A DNA stretch of 64,000 bases, from assembly GCF_964340395.1 (NCBI RefSeq), contig NC_135559.1:4750501-4814500 (forward strand). The letters run 5' to 3'. The stretch's first letter is position 1; every line of letters begins with the position of its first letter. The stretch is from Glandiceps talaboti (lineage: Eukaryota; Hemichordata; Enteropneusta; Spengelidae). Both the position numbers and the translations under genes were made by a program. The notes under the pieces are model-generated. The model was not told the origin of the DNA, made no database searches, and saw only the letters and a list, made by a program, of their open reading frames with translations. This document shows positions 45,550-56,785 of this stretch, in pieces.

Positions 45550-48500
45550 ATGTACGTCCTACTGGGCCTTGTACTGGTTTCCATACCATGTGTACTGGGC
45601 AGTCTACCTCCAGGTTGTACTGCGTTGAACGGGGTCCCAATCTCCACTGAAGATGTGTCTCTCATCTTTGGAACTGACTCCCAGTTATCAGAGTATGGAC
45701 ATCGATGGACTGGTAATCTACGTAGTGTTGGTGCCATACCAACCCAACATTTTATCACAAATGAAATCAAGACTGAAGAACAAGCACCACTAAGACTGAT
45801 GCCATATCAAGGTAAGTGTGTAAGAGTTACTTGTCAGTAACCTGAGACAATGTCACCATCTACAGAATGTATAATCAACAGTTATGTCATCTAAAATTGT
45901 GCAATTTCTTTCATAAACGGGGCTGTTAAAATAGTCTGAAGTACTTCTGTTCTTTCCATACATGTCTGTCAGGTTTTGTTTTTTTACATATTGCTTGGAT
46001 GTGTGGTTGGTTGGTACATGATATTACATGTAATGGTTGAATGGCTACAAAGAAATCGATTGCTTATAGGTACCACTGCCAATTCTTGGTCCCTTTTGCA
46101 AATTGTTAGTACGAATATTTTGAAATGAAAAACCAAATAATTTCTCTTGAAGCTGTGATGTCCAAAGATGGTGTAGTGTATGATGCGTACACTTTAGATC
46201 GATGGAATGTTACAGAACGATCCGATGCCATGATGCAGCAAACACCACACAAAGTCGATGAACCGTGGGCTAAGGTGACCAGTCTGGGTACGAATATGAA
46301 ACAAATGGTATCAGGCCCTGATGGACACCCAAAGGGAGTCTTTACAGGTTGGTATTGCTGTTATGATGTAATAGAAAAAAGAAACCAATAAGAATTAAAC
46401 TGACTATACTACCCTAAGATAGCAATATCCAATTTCTGCTGGGTTGTATCAAACATAGCCAGTGAACAGTAACTTGAAACGGGCTGTAATTAGATGTTGA
46501 TATGGAAAACATCGAAATGGCTTCTTTCTTTCTTTTTATAAAATCTCAAAAACACTCAGCAGTCTTTATTAGACTTGACAATAATGTTAAATTTGTATTG
46601 TTTGTAATCTAAAAAGTATCGAAATTAAATTTTACTCACAGGGAATTCTGGAATCAGAGTCGGTATTGACAACAGTGGTGATCCAGAGATGACTGATTTT
46701 GGGGACATGTATGCAAACTTTCTCTGGCAAAACACTGAGGGCAGTATGGAGATTCCATTTGTTAGAGGAAGTCCATTACTTACTCACTTATTTACCAATA
46801 CCAATCCTGTACTTCAACCTCTGTGTCTAAGTGCTATCAATGGCCAACCAACATCCTATGACTGCCCAGAAGAAATGTCAGGTTTGGCAATTATTTGTCA
46901 TTTTCATCTTAGCATTTGAAAAAAGGGAAAAGGAGAAACGTTTTTACTTAATATACCACAGGCTCTCTCACTCCAAAGGCTATATTGTGGCGATGATATG
47001 ATATAGTTGTGTATATTTTCAAAGCAATGGAACCTTTTTCAGGGGTACCTTCATATTTGCTCCTTGCTCATTAACTCTGGCGAGCATAATTTACCACTAG
47101 AGGGTGCTGCTCACCAGAAAGGTATACTATGTACAATGTACTATATTGCAGGTGGTGATGGTGGTGAGGGATACATACTTGGGACTTGCTCTTCCAGTTT
47201 GTTGACAATAACACTGAAAGCTACGAAACCAGTGAAATTAGAACAAGTCCAGTGGGCAGCCAAACCAGCCTCACTTTGGTTCTCTGAAGGACCTGCTCCC
47301 ATGGTAACCTGTGACACACAGACATGTAGTATCAGTGAAAATGGTCTAGAAGTCATCATCACCGTTCCTGGAGATGGTGAAATGGCATATGCTGTAAATG
47401 TGATTGGTCGATATATCATACCAACTGATTGGACCAATAATCCTGAAACAACCACCTGCGTCAGTAAGTCAAACACACCACTGCCTCCTATTATATTAGG
47501 AACTTACATACAAATTAATATTCTATGAAACTGATCAGTATTTGTACAGAGAATAAATATTCAACTTTTTTCTAGTGCAATCATAGCATTTGTAAAGTTT
47601 TCTATGACATTTGGTGTTCAAAATGTCACAATCCTGTGGACATCAAGCAATCTAATTACCAATGCCCTGAACAGCATAATAGTTCTTGCTGTATTTCACA
47701 TCTTTCAAAAGACTCCATTGACCCTAATTTATATACAGTACTAATACATTCTTGTACCAAAACCAAGGCTTCGTATTACTTATGAGTAACTTTTGGTCTG
47801 TTTAGGTCGACAGGCTTTGTCATAGGTGGTAAAGCCAGCAAATGGATAGTTTGACAAAGCCTATCGACATGAACAGGTGATTATGTTACTCGTAAGTAAT
47901 AAGAACCCTTTTTAGTGGTACAAGAATGTATTATTACTATGTTTTACCAATCTGATGAACGTGTTTACTTTAAGAATATATAGTGACCTTTTATGTAATT
48001 CTAATAGACAAATGATGTAAAATGTTGATATCTACCAGTATGTGGTATTTCTGTCACACTTGACAAATGTTTCTTATTTCAGTAACTTTAAGATTTAACA
48101 TCTACCTGTAGGTACATTGAAAATTGCTAAGATGGCATCCAGTCAAGGTGTCAGCCATAGTGTAAACTGTGGTGATGAATTAACACTTGAGATTACTGTA
48201 TACATGGACACTGCTGTATCTGATATATACAAGGTAGGTACATGTAATTATATCCCACTGTACAAGTTTGATCATAACATCCTGAAGTTAAAAAACTAGA
48301 TTCCAATAGGGTAACTTAATTCACTATAGCTAGTACTATCCTGAAGGGACTATTTGCTAATTGATGATAATATCTGAGATTATCAAATTCAGTCCTTAGC
48401 GAAAATTTCCAAGTTTACAGTATCTCATTTCAAGGATAGTTCATCTGTAATATTTTTTTATAGGTTCAATTTGCCGTAAACAGTGCCTCAGAGTGGGATA

Positions 48501-51500
48501 GTTACCATCCAATGATAACGTGTAAAGAGAGTACATGTAAACTATCTACAGACAAGAAAACATTGATCTTCACACAACAAGTCAAAGACAAACACATCAA
48601 GTAAGTGTCTGATTAAACTATGGCGGTATTTCAATTTGAAATGATATACCCATTTAATCTTTGACAACTTAGTCCATATTTACAACACATACAAACAAAA
48701 TATTAGATTTTCTTTTCATAACTGTGCATGAACTAATTCAAGTTTAGCACATGTTATGTGGTAGGGCAGGGCTTAATATCAGCGGATCTAAGAACTGTTT
48801 GTAGACTTGGAAGGACAAGTGAAAATTTAAAGTCTACGGGTACGCTATATATCTATATAATTGACTATAAAGTAATCAGCTATGTTTAAAGTGGCCATAT
48901 GGATGAGATTTGAATATTTATTTTGGCCATGTTAAAATTGTTTTATAAATTAAAAATCTGAAGTAAATATCCAATCTTCATCCATATGGCCACTTTAAAC
49001 ATAGATGTTTACATATGAACTTCACAGATATGCTTACAACATCATTGGTAGCACAGTGCAACCTACTGACTGGGAGAAGAATCCATTTCAACACACCTGC
49101 ATTGATGATGATGATGATGATGACGATGATGATCAACCTCAGAGTACCCAGTCTCCTAGCAACCCAATTACCATGCGTATAAATCCAACTGATCCATCTG
49201 TACCTTGTACTGAGGACTACTGTGTATATGATAGCTGTGACACTGATGGACTCCTTCAAATATTTCTTGGGGTAAGAAACAATCCCTAGAGGCAGTGACA
49301 TCAATGTTTTGGAGGACTTGAAAATTTAAAAGTAAAAAATTATACTCCGTAACATTTTTCTTCTCACTGTGCAGACTAACAGACCTGTAATAATATTGAA
49401 ATATGTTTTTTTGTATCAGTTGGCAGATCCTATTGGGTCAATCTCTGAAGTCCAGTTTGCAGTCAATGACGGCAACTTGTGGGATTTAGGACCAGAATAC
49501 AGACCTATGAAAACATGTGATGCTTCACGCTGCACACTGTCAGCTGATGGAAAGTCATTATATTACGTTGATGTTGTTTCGTATTCATATGTGAAATATG
49601 CCATCAATATCATTGGTCGAACTACATTACCACCTGGCGTAGACTGGCACACTGATCCATATGAGGTAAGTATATACAGTGATATCATTGGTCATATTTC
49701 ATTACCATCTGGTTAGACTGATCCATATGACTTCACTTGAAATAATTAGTGTGGACACTGATTAATATTGATCATTGGTCAATAACGTTGCCCTGTGCTC
49801 TCCCCCCCCCCCCTTTTTTTTTAACTTTGCACTCAGCCTTCTGGAAAAGGTGAACTAAACAGTGTGTATATTGTTATGTTTGGTCCTTTTTTAGTATCAC
49901 CAAGTGTAATTAGCATACTGGTCCTAATTGGTTAGACAAACCAATTAGAATGCTGACTACTACCATTACGTTGGTTAGATTTTAACTTCCTGGTTTATAT
50001 CAATATATGCCTTCATTTCTGTGTGCTTTCCCTGTCATTACTCTGTTCATGGAATTAAAGACTGTTACCTCCTATCTCTGCAGACACACTGTGATGGTAG
50101 TACTGCAAGTCCACCAGACCCCCCAGGTGGTGAGTTCATTCTGTCTGAAATGAGGACTGTCTTGGTTATTTCTGTGTTTCTAATGACTCAACTGACTCTA
50201 AGTTTCTTTAATTTGGTAAAGTCATTAAACAAAATGTACAGCCTATAAGGAAAGATTAATTAGAAAAAAATCACATCGTCACTGCAGGTTGTATAATGAC
50301 AACCATAAGTTCTTACCTGAACAGAACATTTTCATTATTGCTGAAATGTAGGACCCTGAATACAATTAGAACTATATAATGGTTCATATTTACCTTCTGG
50401 CTGTAATTGTAATTTTAAAGTCATTTTAAGACTGATAAAAGTATGATTATGAATCGAAAGTATCTAGTGACTCGTAGTGACAAGGCCCCTTAGGTCACAT
50501 GTATTTTCCTTGGAATGATATCTTATTGTCATACTGTAATGAATTGCTTCTTCTTTTGTACATGATTTACATATTAGGTGGAATAATAGACACCAGGTTT
50601 GTATTTGAGTTGGATGAACCTGATGATGAGATGTCTGGACAAACTCGTAAATTTGTAGCTTACTTCTCAGAGGAAATGGAGTTGCAGATGTATCCAGATG
50701 GTGCTAGGTTTGTACCAACTGCAGGAGGTACATTTACTGGTATATTACAGGTTAGTTTATATAACAACTGGGTGTTACTAGCTTTCCACCAATCAAAGGT
50801 GACACATTTACTGGTATATTACGGGCTAGTTACTGACAGCCAGGTGTTACTAGATTACTTCCAATCATAGGTGACACATTTAATTGTGCATTACATATTA
50901 GTAACTGACGACCAGGTAATGCAATAAATACATTACCAATCAAATAGTGAGACACACTTCTCTCATATCAACATTTGTGTATGTAGTCTTCCATATTTGC
51001 TGACCAGATTCCCTTAAAAGGTTAAAAAAAAACCAATTAAATGAAGATTTGACAAACTATTGCAATCACACCTTTTTCAAATAATTATTGTTACTTAACT
51101 TTTCAGTTAACCTATGTTGGAAGTACAGCTCGCGGTGACATGTCTTCAACCACATTCATGGATGGATATTCCGGTGTTTACTCCTACAATCCAAAAACTC
51201 TGTACTGTGTTGATGACAGCAATAATGGATACATCAGTTTTGAGTGGAATAAACGAGGCAACAATTTCAATGGATTGAACCCAAATCAAGATTTATTGAT
51301 GACAGTTATGCCGCACCAGGTAACTTTGAAATAGAAGTAGTACTATACCCATTTCATAAGAACGTTTGGTACGACCAGTTGTCAGTTATCTATTTGGGTT
51401 AATCAATTCATGAAAAGTAGGGGTGGATGAGTTAACAAACGTTAAGTAGCTCTTGTAGCAGTAGATATTATCAGTACACAACCACCTGTTGCTTTCTCCC

Positions 51501-52080
51501 TTTGCAAAAAATTAGCATCTCGTCTCAACCGTACATTGCCAGTGGATGAATTATGACATGTTATTGGTCTTAATTATCTCTGTTCAGATGAGATCATAGC
51601 TCAGCTTCTTTTTATAATGGCCATGTAATCCTGAAAAGTCACAGTATACCACTTTTGTGAGCCAGAGCGTATTTTCCAAAATAAAAAATATTTTGGAAAA
51701 AAAAAAAAAAAGCCAGAGTATATTTGCTATTGGTGAGGTAGTTTTGTCATCTAGAGGACAATTATTTACAACTGAACACATATATTTCAAATGTGCATTA
51801 CCTTTAGGAGCCATTGCTAGAAATATCCCAAAGTTTAATATCAACACCGTATGGATACAAAGGTTATGTAGGTGATGACTGGTTAATGGTGGAAGAAGAT
51901 TTACCAAAAGCAACACTGAATCCAGACATGGATGCTGTCAATGCTATCAAACAAAATGCTACTAGGTATCAGGTGAGAGTTGTGTAGTTGTTATGTAGCT
52001 ATTAAGGCATGATGCACTTGTTTATGGACATATATTAATGTGTGTGTGTGTGTGTGGGAGAGCGAGAGAGAGGGAGAGAG

Positions 52081-52114
<34 letters not shown>

Positions 52115-55100
52115 AGACAGAGAAATAAACAGAGACAGACAGTGTGTGTGCATGTGTCATTCCTTATTATATCTATGTAAATGTTGTACAAATTATAATA
52201 TGTAGCATATAGTATTAGTAATTATACATGTAAAGATATATAGTGGAATGAGAATTCCAATGGTGCACTTTTACATTTTCACATCGTGATTTCTTTGCAA
52301 TATTTAACATTTATGGAAGAAATTGATAAAATATTGCACTGTTTAATGCACCAAATATGATACATCGGATGGTGCAAGAATTGGTCTTTCAAGCTCTATG
52401 TGTTTAGAATGCAACAGTAAATAGAACTTAGAATTGATATATCTTAATCCCACTTTACAGGACTTATTAGATGGTTTGGATAAAGATACTGCCCAGCAGG
52501 GCCTTAGTTGGATATGTACACTAAGTAACAGTTATGGTGTTGGTAAAGAAATTGCTATGGTGGCTAGATTAGCTAGTATCTCCCGTGCCTTTGGTACTAA
52601 TCACTACCAGACTGTTGACCCAATCATCAGAGATTGTCTTGACATGTGGTTACAACTCAAACCAGGACTCAAAGAAAGTGAAACATTTTACTACGACAAT
52701 ATTTGGGGTGGTATGTTTTTGTCGAGTACACCAGAAGGGCAACCATTGGATCCACATGCTAGTTTTGGGTTTCCTTTATACAGTGACCATCACTTCCATC
52801 TGGGATATTTCCTCTATGCCATGGCATACTATGCTGAGAATTATCAAGATTGGGCCTTTGATCCAGGTACGCAGATGAAAGTGACTTAAACTGTATATGC
52901 ACCAAAGATTAACTTTGTGAAAGTGAAAGTGAAAGTCTAGATCAAAGTAGAATGTGTGACACCTTTAGAAAAGTGGCATTATTATTAACCCCTTCAATAC
53001 TGAAAACATTCCCGCCAAAATTGTTTGGACAAAATTCTTGTTTTATGTAAGTTTTTGGCATATATCAACTTCATTTTAGACTGGAATTAAATAAATGTTA
53101 CTTCCTAATAAAGTAATATTATTGTAATTATGAAAATATTCATATAAATTGGGTCCCCATATTATTTAAAACTCGTCTCTAGTCATAAAAGGGTTAAAGT
53201 GACCATATGGATGAAAATTGACTATTTATTTGTGAACTTTAATTGATAAAACAACTCTATGTTTATCTACCTGGAAATACAATGTGAAAGAACAGATATC
53301 AAGGCTGTGTTTGTAACTCAATACATTGCAAAACATAAATAAATGTACATACAATAACAAACTTTTTACATATTTTGTAGCTTCTTGCAATGTATTGAGT
53401 TGCAAACACAGACTTTGTCAATGTGGTTTCACATTGATTTTCAAGTAAGAAGCCTTGATAAAATTGTTATGTAAATTACAAAATCCAAAATAAATACCCA
53501 ATCCTCATCCATATGGCCACATTAAATTTTATCAAAAACTTAGTTTAACAATTGATTTTATTTTGCTAGTTAATTAGTGATAGGATAAACTAATATAATA
53601 TGTTACCAAGTCACTACAGTCTAATAATATGATTACAATCAATAAATGTCTTCTATTTAAACCTGTATTAGACGTACATCCACGTATCCTAGCCATTGCA
53701 CGAGATGTTGGTAATCCAAGTAGAGAAGATCCTTACTTTCCTGTTGTACGTCATAAAGATTGGTATCTAGGAATGTCATGGGCTACAGGTGTAATTGGTG
53801 GATTAAGACAGGCCGAGTCTTCCACTGAGGTAAGATTAATCACAGTTTGACTAACTTTGATCAGCGATGTTTTTCCTGGTTTTAGCTCTAGAGACATTTG
53901 GTGTGATACATCATGCTCATAAGCTTTCCAGACCAGATTTTTCTATACAGTACTGGCATATAGAGTCATTCCATCGTCAGCACACATTACTACTTATGAC
54001 ATCATGTTTATGATTTGAATAATGTCCATTTGATATACAACCAAGTTACTTGTTCTCCATATTCCAAGTTTCAACTTTATGAACCTGTTACTAGTTGAGA
54101 TCACGGTTTGTGTTTCTGTTGTGTAATAGAAATTGATACTGCACAAAAACCATTCTTTGCTGATGTCACTCTTAACCAAATACTGAGAAAATTTGTTTTG
54201 ATATCTATCTAAAATTGTTTTTAAATTACTACACTCATTTATAATAAACTTTGTGCTTATGTGTGTGTGTGTGTGTGCGTGCATGTGTGATGTGTGTGTG
54301 TGTGCATGTGTGATGTGTGTGTGTGATGTGTGATGTGTGTGTGTGTATATGTATGTATGTGTGTGTGTTAAATGCATATCTTCCCAGAAACGCTCAAATG
54401 TCAACTCTCTTGTGTTTACCACAGGCTATAAACTGTTACCATGGTTTGGCAGCACTGGGTGAGGCTCTGAAGGATGATACAATGAAACACATAGGACAGC
54501 TAACCCTGGCTACTGAGATACGTTCTGTGCGTGAATATTGGCATGTCAGATCACACAATCGTGAACTATTCCCTCCATTGATACAAGACTATGGAACCAT
54601 TGGTCAGTTTGCTGAAGATGCTATATTTTACTACACATTGAACTGGCCATGTGATCCAGCTGAATTCCCCATGAGACATGCATGTTTAGTCGGTATTCAA
54701 GTCATTCCTATAACATCTATATCATATCTCTACCAAGATCAGGTTAGTTAATATTTTCAATAGACCTGGAGTTTAAAGATAAAGAAAATATGCAATATTA
54801 TGTCCTGGTAGCTATGGTTGGCTTTATTTTTTTCATAGCTTGACCTTTTGTTTTGGGCTGATTTCATGTTATTGTAATCATGAAACATCAATGATTACTC
54901 AGTGTCAAATCCTGCCAACAGCCACAAATCTATATAATTCACACACACACACACACACACATACATACATACACATATGCACACTATTAGGGTTACAAGT
55001 CTTGTAGTAAAACCTCGGATCTGCACTGAGAAGTTTGCTGAACAATAGTCAAGAATAAATACTTCTTAGGCAAGCTCTTGATGGCATCTTTAGCACTATG

Positions 55101-55478
55101 TGATCTATGGTCACTTTTAAAGTTAGAAAAATGCCTGAGAGTATAGCAATGAGACTACCAGGTTGAATCATGATGAAATTGAATATCTATCATAACAGTT
55201 ATCTTTCTATTTTCACATAGGAATGGGCCGGTAGTGTGAAAGATGTCTGTGATTACTCTGTTGACCCGTGGTCAGCACCAGGTTCTGACTTGATAGATCA
55301 GTCTATCCTAAAACCTGTAAATGAAGGCTGGGGTGCTTTCTGTCTCTCTGTTGTGTCACAACTCAATGACTATGAAGAGGAACGTGCTGCAAATTATGTC
55401 CGTGACTTGGAAACCTGGCAACTGGTCGGTGGTTCTGGGATTGCAAGCACTATGTTGTTTATTTATGAATCAACGTAA
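45550..55478 (+). CDS. Secreted GH81 endo-1,3-beta-glucanase with inserted triple-module cassette, 16 exons, 1,163 aa
   Basis: Predicted endo-hydrolase of beta-1,3-glucan acting outside the cell. Exons: 45550-45811, 46153-46347, 46642-46881, 47152-47463, 48112-48233, 48464-48600, 49028-49271, 49420-49665, 50084-50126, 50578-50750, 51107-51319, 51808-51972, 52461-52866, 53672-53829, 54425-54742, 55221-55478; total 3,492 nt in one frame. Residues 1-17 form a signal peptide (hydrophobic, ending CVLG). GH81 beta-sandwich elements lie at about 60-232 (IPFVRGSPLLT) and resume at about 601-700 (FVAYFSEEMELQMYPDG, TFTGILQ). The helical catalytic domain covers about 780-1163: YSDHHFHLGYF has the acid Asp893, and ESSTEA has Glu968 and Glu972, matching the GH81 base-bearing E-x-x-x-E motif; RDVGNPSREDPYFPVVRHKDWYLG is also typical. 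No membrane anchor. The exon 2 acceptor is chosen by frame (after 'tctcttgaag') and is the least certain join. GH81 identity is firm; exact substrate is inferred. Confidence 0.92.
47742..47943. mobile_element. MITE-like element, family F, in GH81 intron 4
   Basis: 202 bp with inverted ends of about 45 bp: 'taatacattcttgtaccaa' and 'ggtacaagaatgtatta', plus 'attacttatgagtaac' and its inverse. It also contains 'cctatcgacatgaacaggtg', found again at 37,345-37,398. Confidence 0.82.
48881..49003. mobile_element. Short foldback MITE, family A, in GH81 intron 6
   Basis: 123 bp with perfect 26-bp inverted ends beginning 'tatgtttaaagtggccatat'. It ends only 24 bases before exon 7, so the exon 7 acceptor region directly abuts the element. 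Confidence 0.9.
49605..49731 (+). repeat. Duplication of the exon 8 end into GH81 intron 8
   Basis: Exon sequence 'atatcattggtcgaactac' ... 'actgatccatatgag' ending at 49,665 recurs after the donor as 'atatcattggtcatatttc' ... 'actgatccatatgac' to about 49,731. The copy has lost the donor and several codons. Confidence 0.9.
50724..50943 (+). repeat. Triplicated exon 10 end in GH81 intron 10
   Basis: 'acatttactggtatattac' at the end of exon 10, followed by donor and flank 'aactgggtgttac', recurs at about 50,804 ('acatttactggtatattacg') and more weakly at about 50,876 ('acatttaattgtgcattac'). The unit is about 70-78 bp. The copies no longer have GT at the donor position. Confidence 0.9.
52036..52145. 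repeat. (GT)n(GA)n(ACAG)n compound microsatellite in GH81 intron 12
   Basis: GT run, GA-rich run, then ACAG units, starting about 65 bases after the exon 12 donor. Confidence 0.93.
53193..53527. mobile_element. Foldback MITE, family A, full-length copy in GH81 intron 13
   Basis: About 335 bp, from 'ggttaaagtgaccatatgga' to inverted 'tccatatggccacattaaa'. The interior has inverted 'tttgtaactcaatacattgc' and 'gcaatgtattgagttgcaaa'. No open reading frame. Confidence 0.85.
54257..54368. repeat. (GT)n microsatellite, degenerate, GH81 intron 14
   Basis: GT-rich with 'gatgtgtg' and 'gtatgtatgt' interruptions, ending about 55 bases before exon 15. Confidence 0.92.
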
Positions 55479-55759
55479 AGTGTGTTTTTGGGAAATTAAA
55501 ATTGCACTCAAAAAGGGAAATTTCCGATTCATAAAAATTTGAATTGACAATTACACACATCAACAGCTATTTGAAGCAATTTACATGAAAGAAACTTCAT
55601 CACTAAATGATATACAATTGTTGAGATGTCAAATTAGATTTGTTCCTCTGTGCTTGTAAAGATTGTGATCTTCTGAGTGACTTTCAGTACACATGGTTTT
55701 GAAATCGACATGTTTTGATTAAATGTGTGTGAATTCTTTACTTTGTTCCTTTCAGTGTG
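55479..55759 (+). other. GH81 3' UTR
   Basis: Non-coding sequence following the stop codon at 55,476-55,478. No canonical AATAAA lies before the family E element, so the transcript may run through it to the signal at 55,914. Confidence 0.5.
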
Positions 55760-55872
55760 TAGTCACGGTTACCCAGATTCTCACTGCTGGGACTCTTCTC
55801 ACTTGGGAAGGTTTCGTAGGCAGAGCCCCCCCCCCCCTCCCCCAGCGGTGATAGTCTGGGTAACTAAGACTA
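55760..55872. mobile_element. MITE-like element, family E, short form, in the GH81 3' region
   Basis: 113 bp with inverted ends 'tagtcacggttacccagat' and 'tagtctgggtaactaagacta'. The interior contains a poly-C tract. An internally deleted relative of 10,512-10,888. Confidence 0.82.
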
Positions 55873-55913
55873 TTCAGTGTGTGACGTAAGTGAAAGTATC
55901 AAAATATACTTCA

Positions 55914-55919
55914 AATAAA
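55914..55919 (+). promoter_or_regulatory. Candidate GH81 polyadenylation signal
   Basis: AATAAA about 436 bases after the stop, just past the family E element, so the element would lie in the mature 3' UTR. Confidence 0.4.
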
Positions 55920-56239
55920 TTAAATGTACAATTGAGCAAATCATATAAAATACTGCTCTATATATGACAGATCATTCCAAAGAAAGAGGACATGATATGA
56001 CTTTTAAATTGCTCCTGAACAGAAACTCTGTTCACTGAATGTACATGCATAAACTAAGTTCAATTTCAGGAATGATTGTCAGTTTTCTTTCCTACACATA
56101 TAAATTGGAATATTCAAAAAAGTGTCTATCCCTTTTAACGGTGGCCACACACAAACTACAGTCGTTATCCACAACTTGGTGGGACACATCAACAGATATG
56201 GAAATGACAGCAATTAATAATAAGGCAATTAATAATAAG

Positions 56240-56310
56240 GCAAAATAAATGTTTGTTTCCGATAACATGACTTCAGATAATAGGAAAGGTAGGTTGGAAT
56301 GTCATTTTAT
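56240..56310. mobile_element. Family G fragment
   Basis: 'gtttccgataacatgacttc' and 'ataggaaaggtaggttgg' match 9,420-9,470. Only about 70 bp is recognisable. Confidence 0.5.
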
Positions 56311-56497
56311 TTCAAATATAAAAAATAAATAAATGAACTACTTTGACTCCCAAAATATGAATACATAGTCGTTGATCACAATACTTCCGTAAGAGTTTGA
56401 TCAGGTGTAAAAGATGAATAAAGACAGTTATGAGTTAAGTAGAGGAACATGTTATGCAGACTGTATTGTTATAGTCTTAAAAAGATCTGGTTTCTCT

Positions 56498-56625
56498 GCA
56501 ATGGCTAGGATACGTGGATGTATGTCTAATACAGATTTAAATATAAGACATTTTTATTGATTGTAATCATATTATTAGATTGTAGTGAATTGGTAACATA
56601 TTATATTGGTTTATCCTATCACTAG
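56498..56625 (-). pseudogene. Inverted fragment of GH81 intron 13 / exon 14
   Basis: Read on the minus strand, this matches 53,575-53,700 over about 125 bp with roughly six substitutions and a 2-base insertion. It includes the end of intron 13, the 'tattag' acceptor and the first 29 bases of exon 14 (encoding VHPRILAIA, with one silent or near-silent change). Homology stops inside the exon, so it cannot be functional. It shows a short, young inverted duplication 2.8 kb away from its source. Confidence 0.88.
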
Positions 56626-56654
56626 AATAAGGTTTCCAAATTCGCTCATTTCTG

Positions 56655-56785
56655 GTGCATTGTGACAAAAAATTTTTTTTCACTTCTGTCTGTTATGACA
56701 ATTTTTTTCTCTCAAGCCATTACAGGATCAAATTTTTTTTTTCTGGTTCACCTGGAAACAATTTTTTTTTCTCAAAATCCTCCAT
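56655..56785. repeat. Imperfect T-rich tandem repeat
   Basis: Three to four units of about 45-50 bp, each containing a run of 8-9 T followed by 'ctc' or 'ctgg'. Followed by a poly-C tract. Confidence 0.6.

Larger units (their letters stand above)
47152..50126 (+). other. Phase-1 exon cassette (GH81 exons 4-9) encoding three repeated modules
   Basis: Residues 233-600 interrupt the GH81 beta-sandwich. Three modules (about 233-336, 337-448 and 475-600) share VQ[WF]A, then W, then PM-x-T-C-x(4)-C, YA-x-N-[IV]-I-G, P-x-D-W-x-x-[ND]-P and a final C. Module 1 is exactly one exon (312 nt, both flanks phase 1), and the whole cassette (1,104 nt) is also flanked by phase-1 introns, the pattern expected from exon shuffling. 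A run of ten Asp (449-458) and a Ser/Pro/Gln linker separate modules 2 and 3. I do not recognise the module family; a carbohydrate-binding role is only a guess. Confidence 0.8.

Noticed and set aside
46075-46152. Earlier acceptor for GH81 exon 2
   Set aside because: Both earlier AG sites (after 'cttatag' and 'attgttag') run into an in-frame stop given the phase-1 end of exon 1. The acceptor at 46,152 gives an open frame.
51584-51916. Open frames on both strands around GH81 exon 12
   Set aside because: They are in other frames than the exon and lack recognisable motifs; the true exon is 51,808-51,972.
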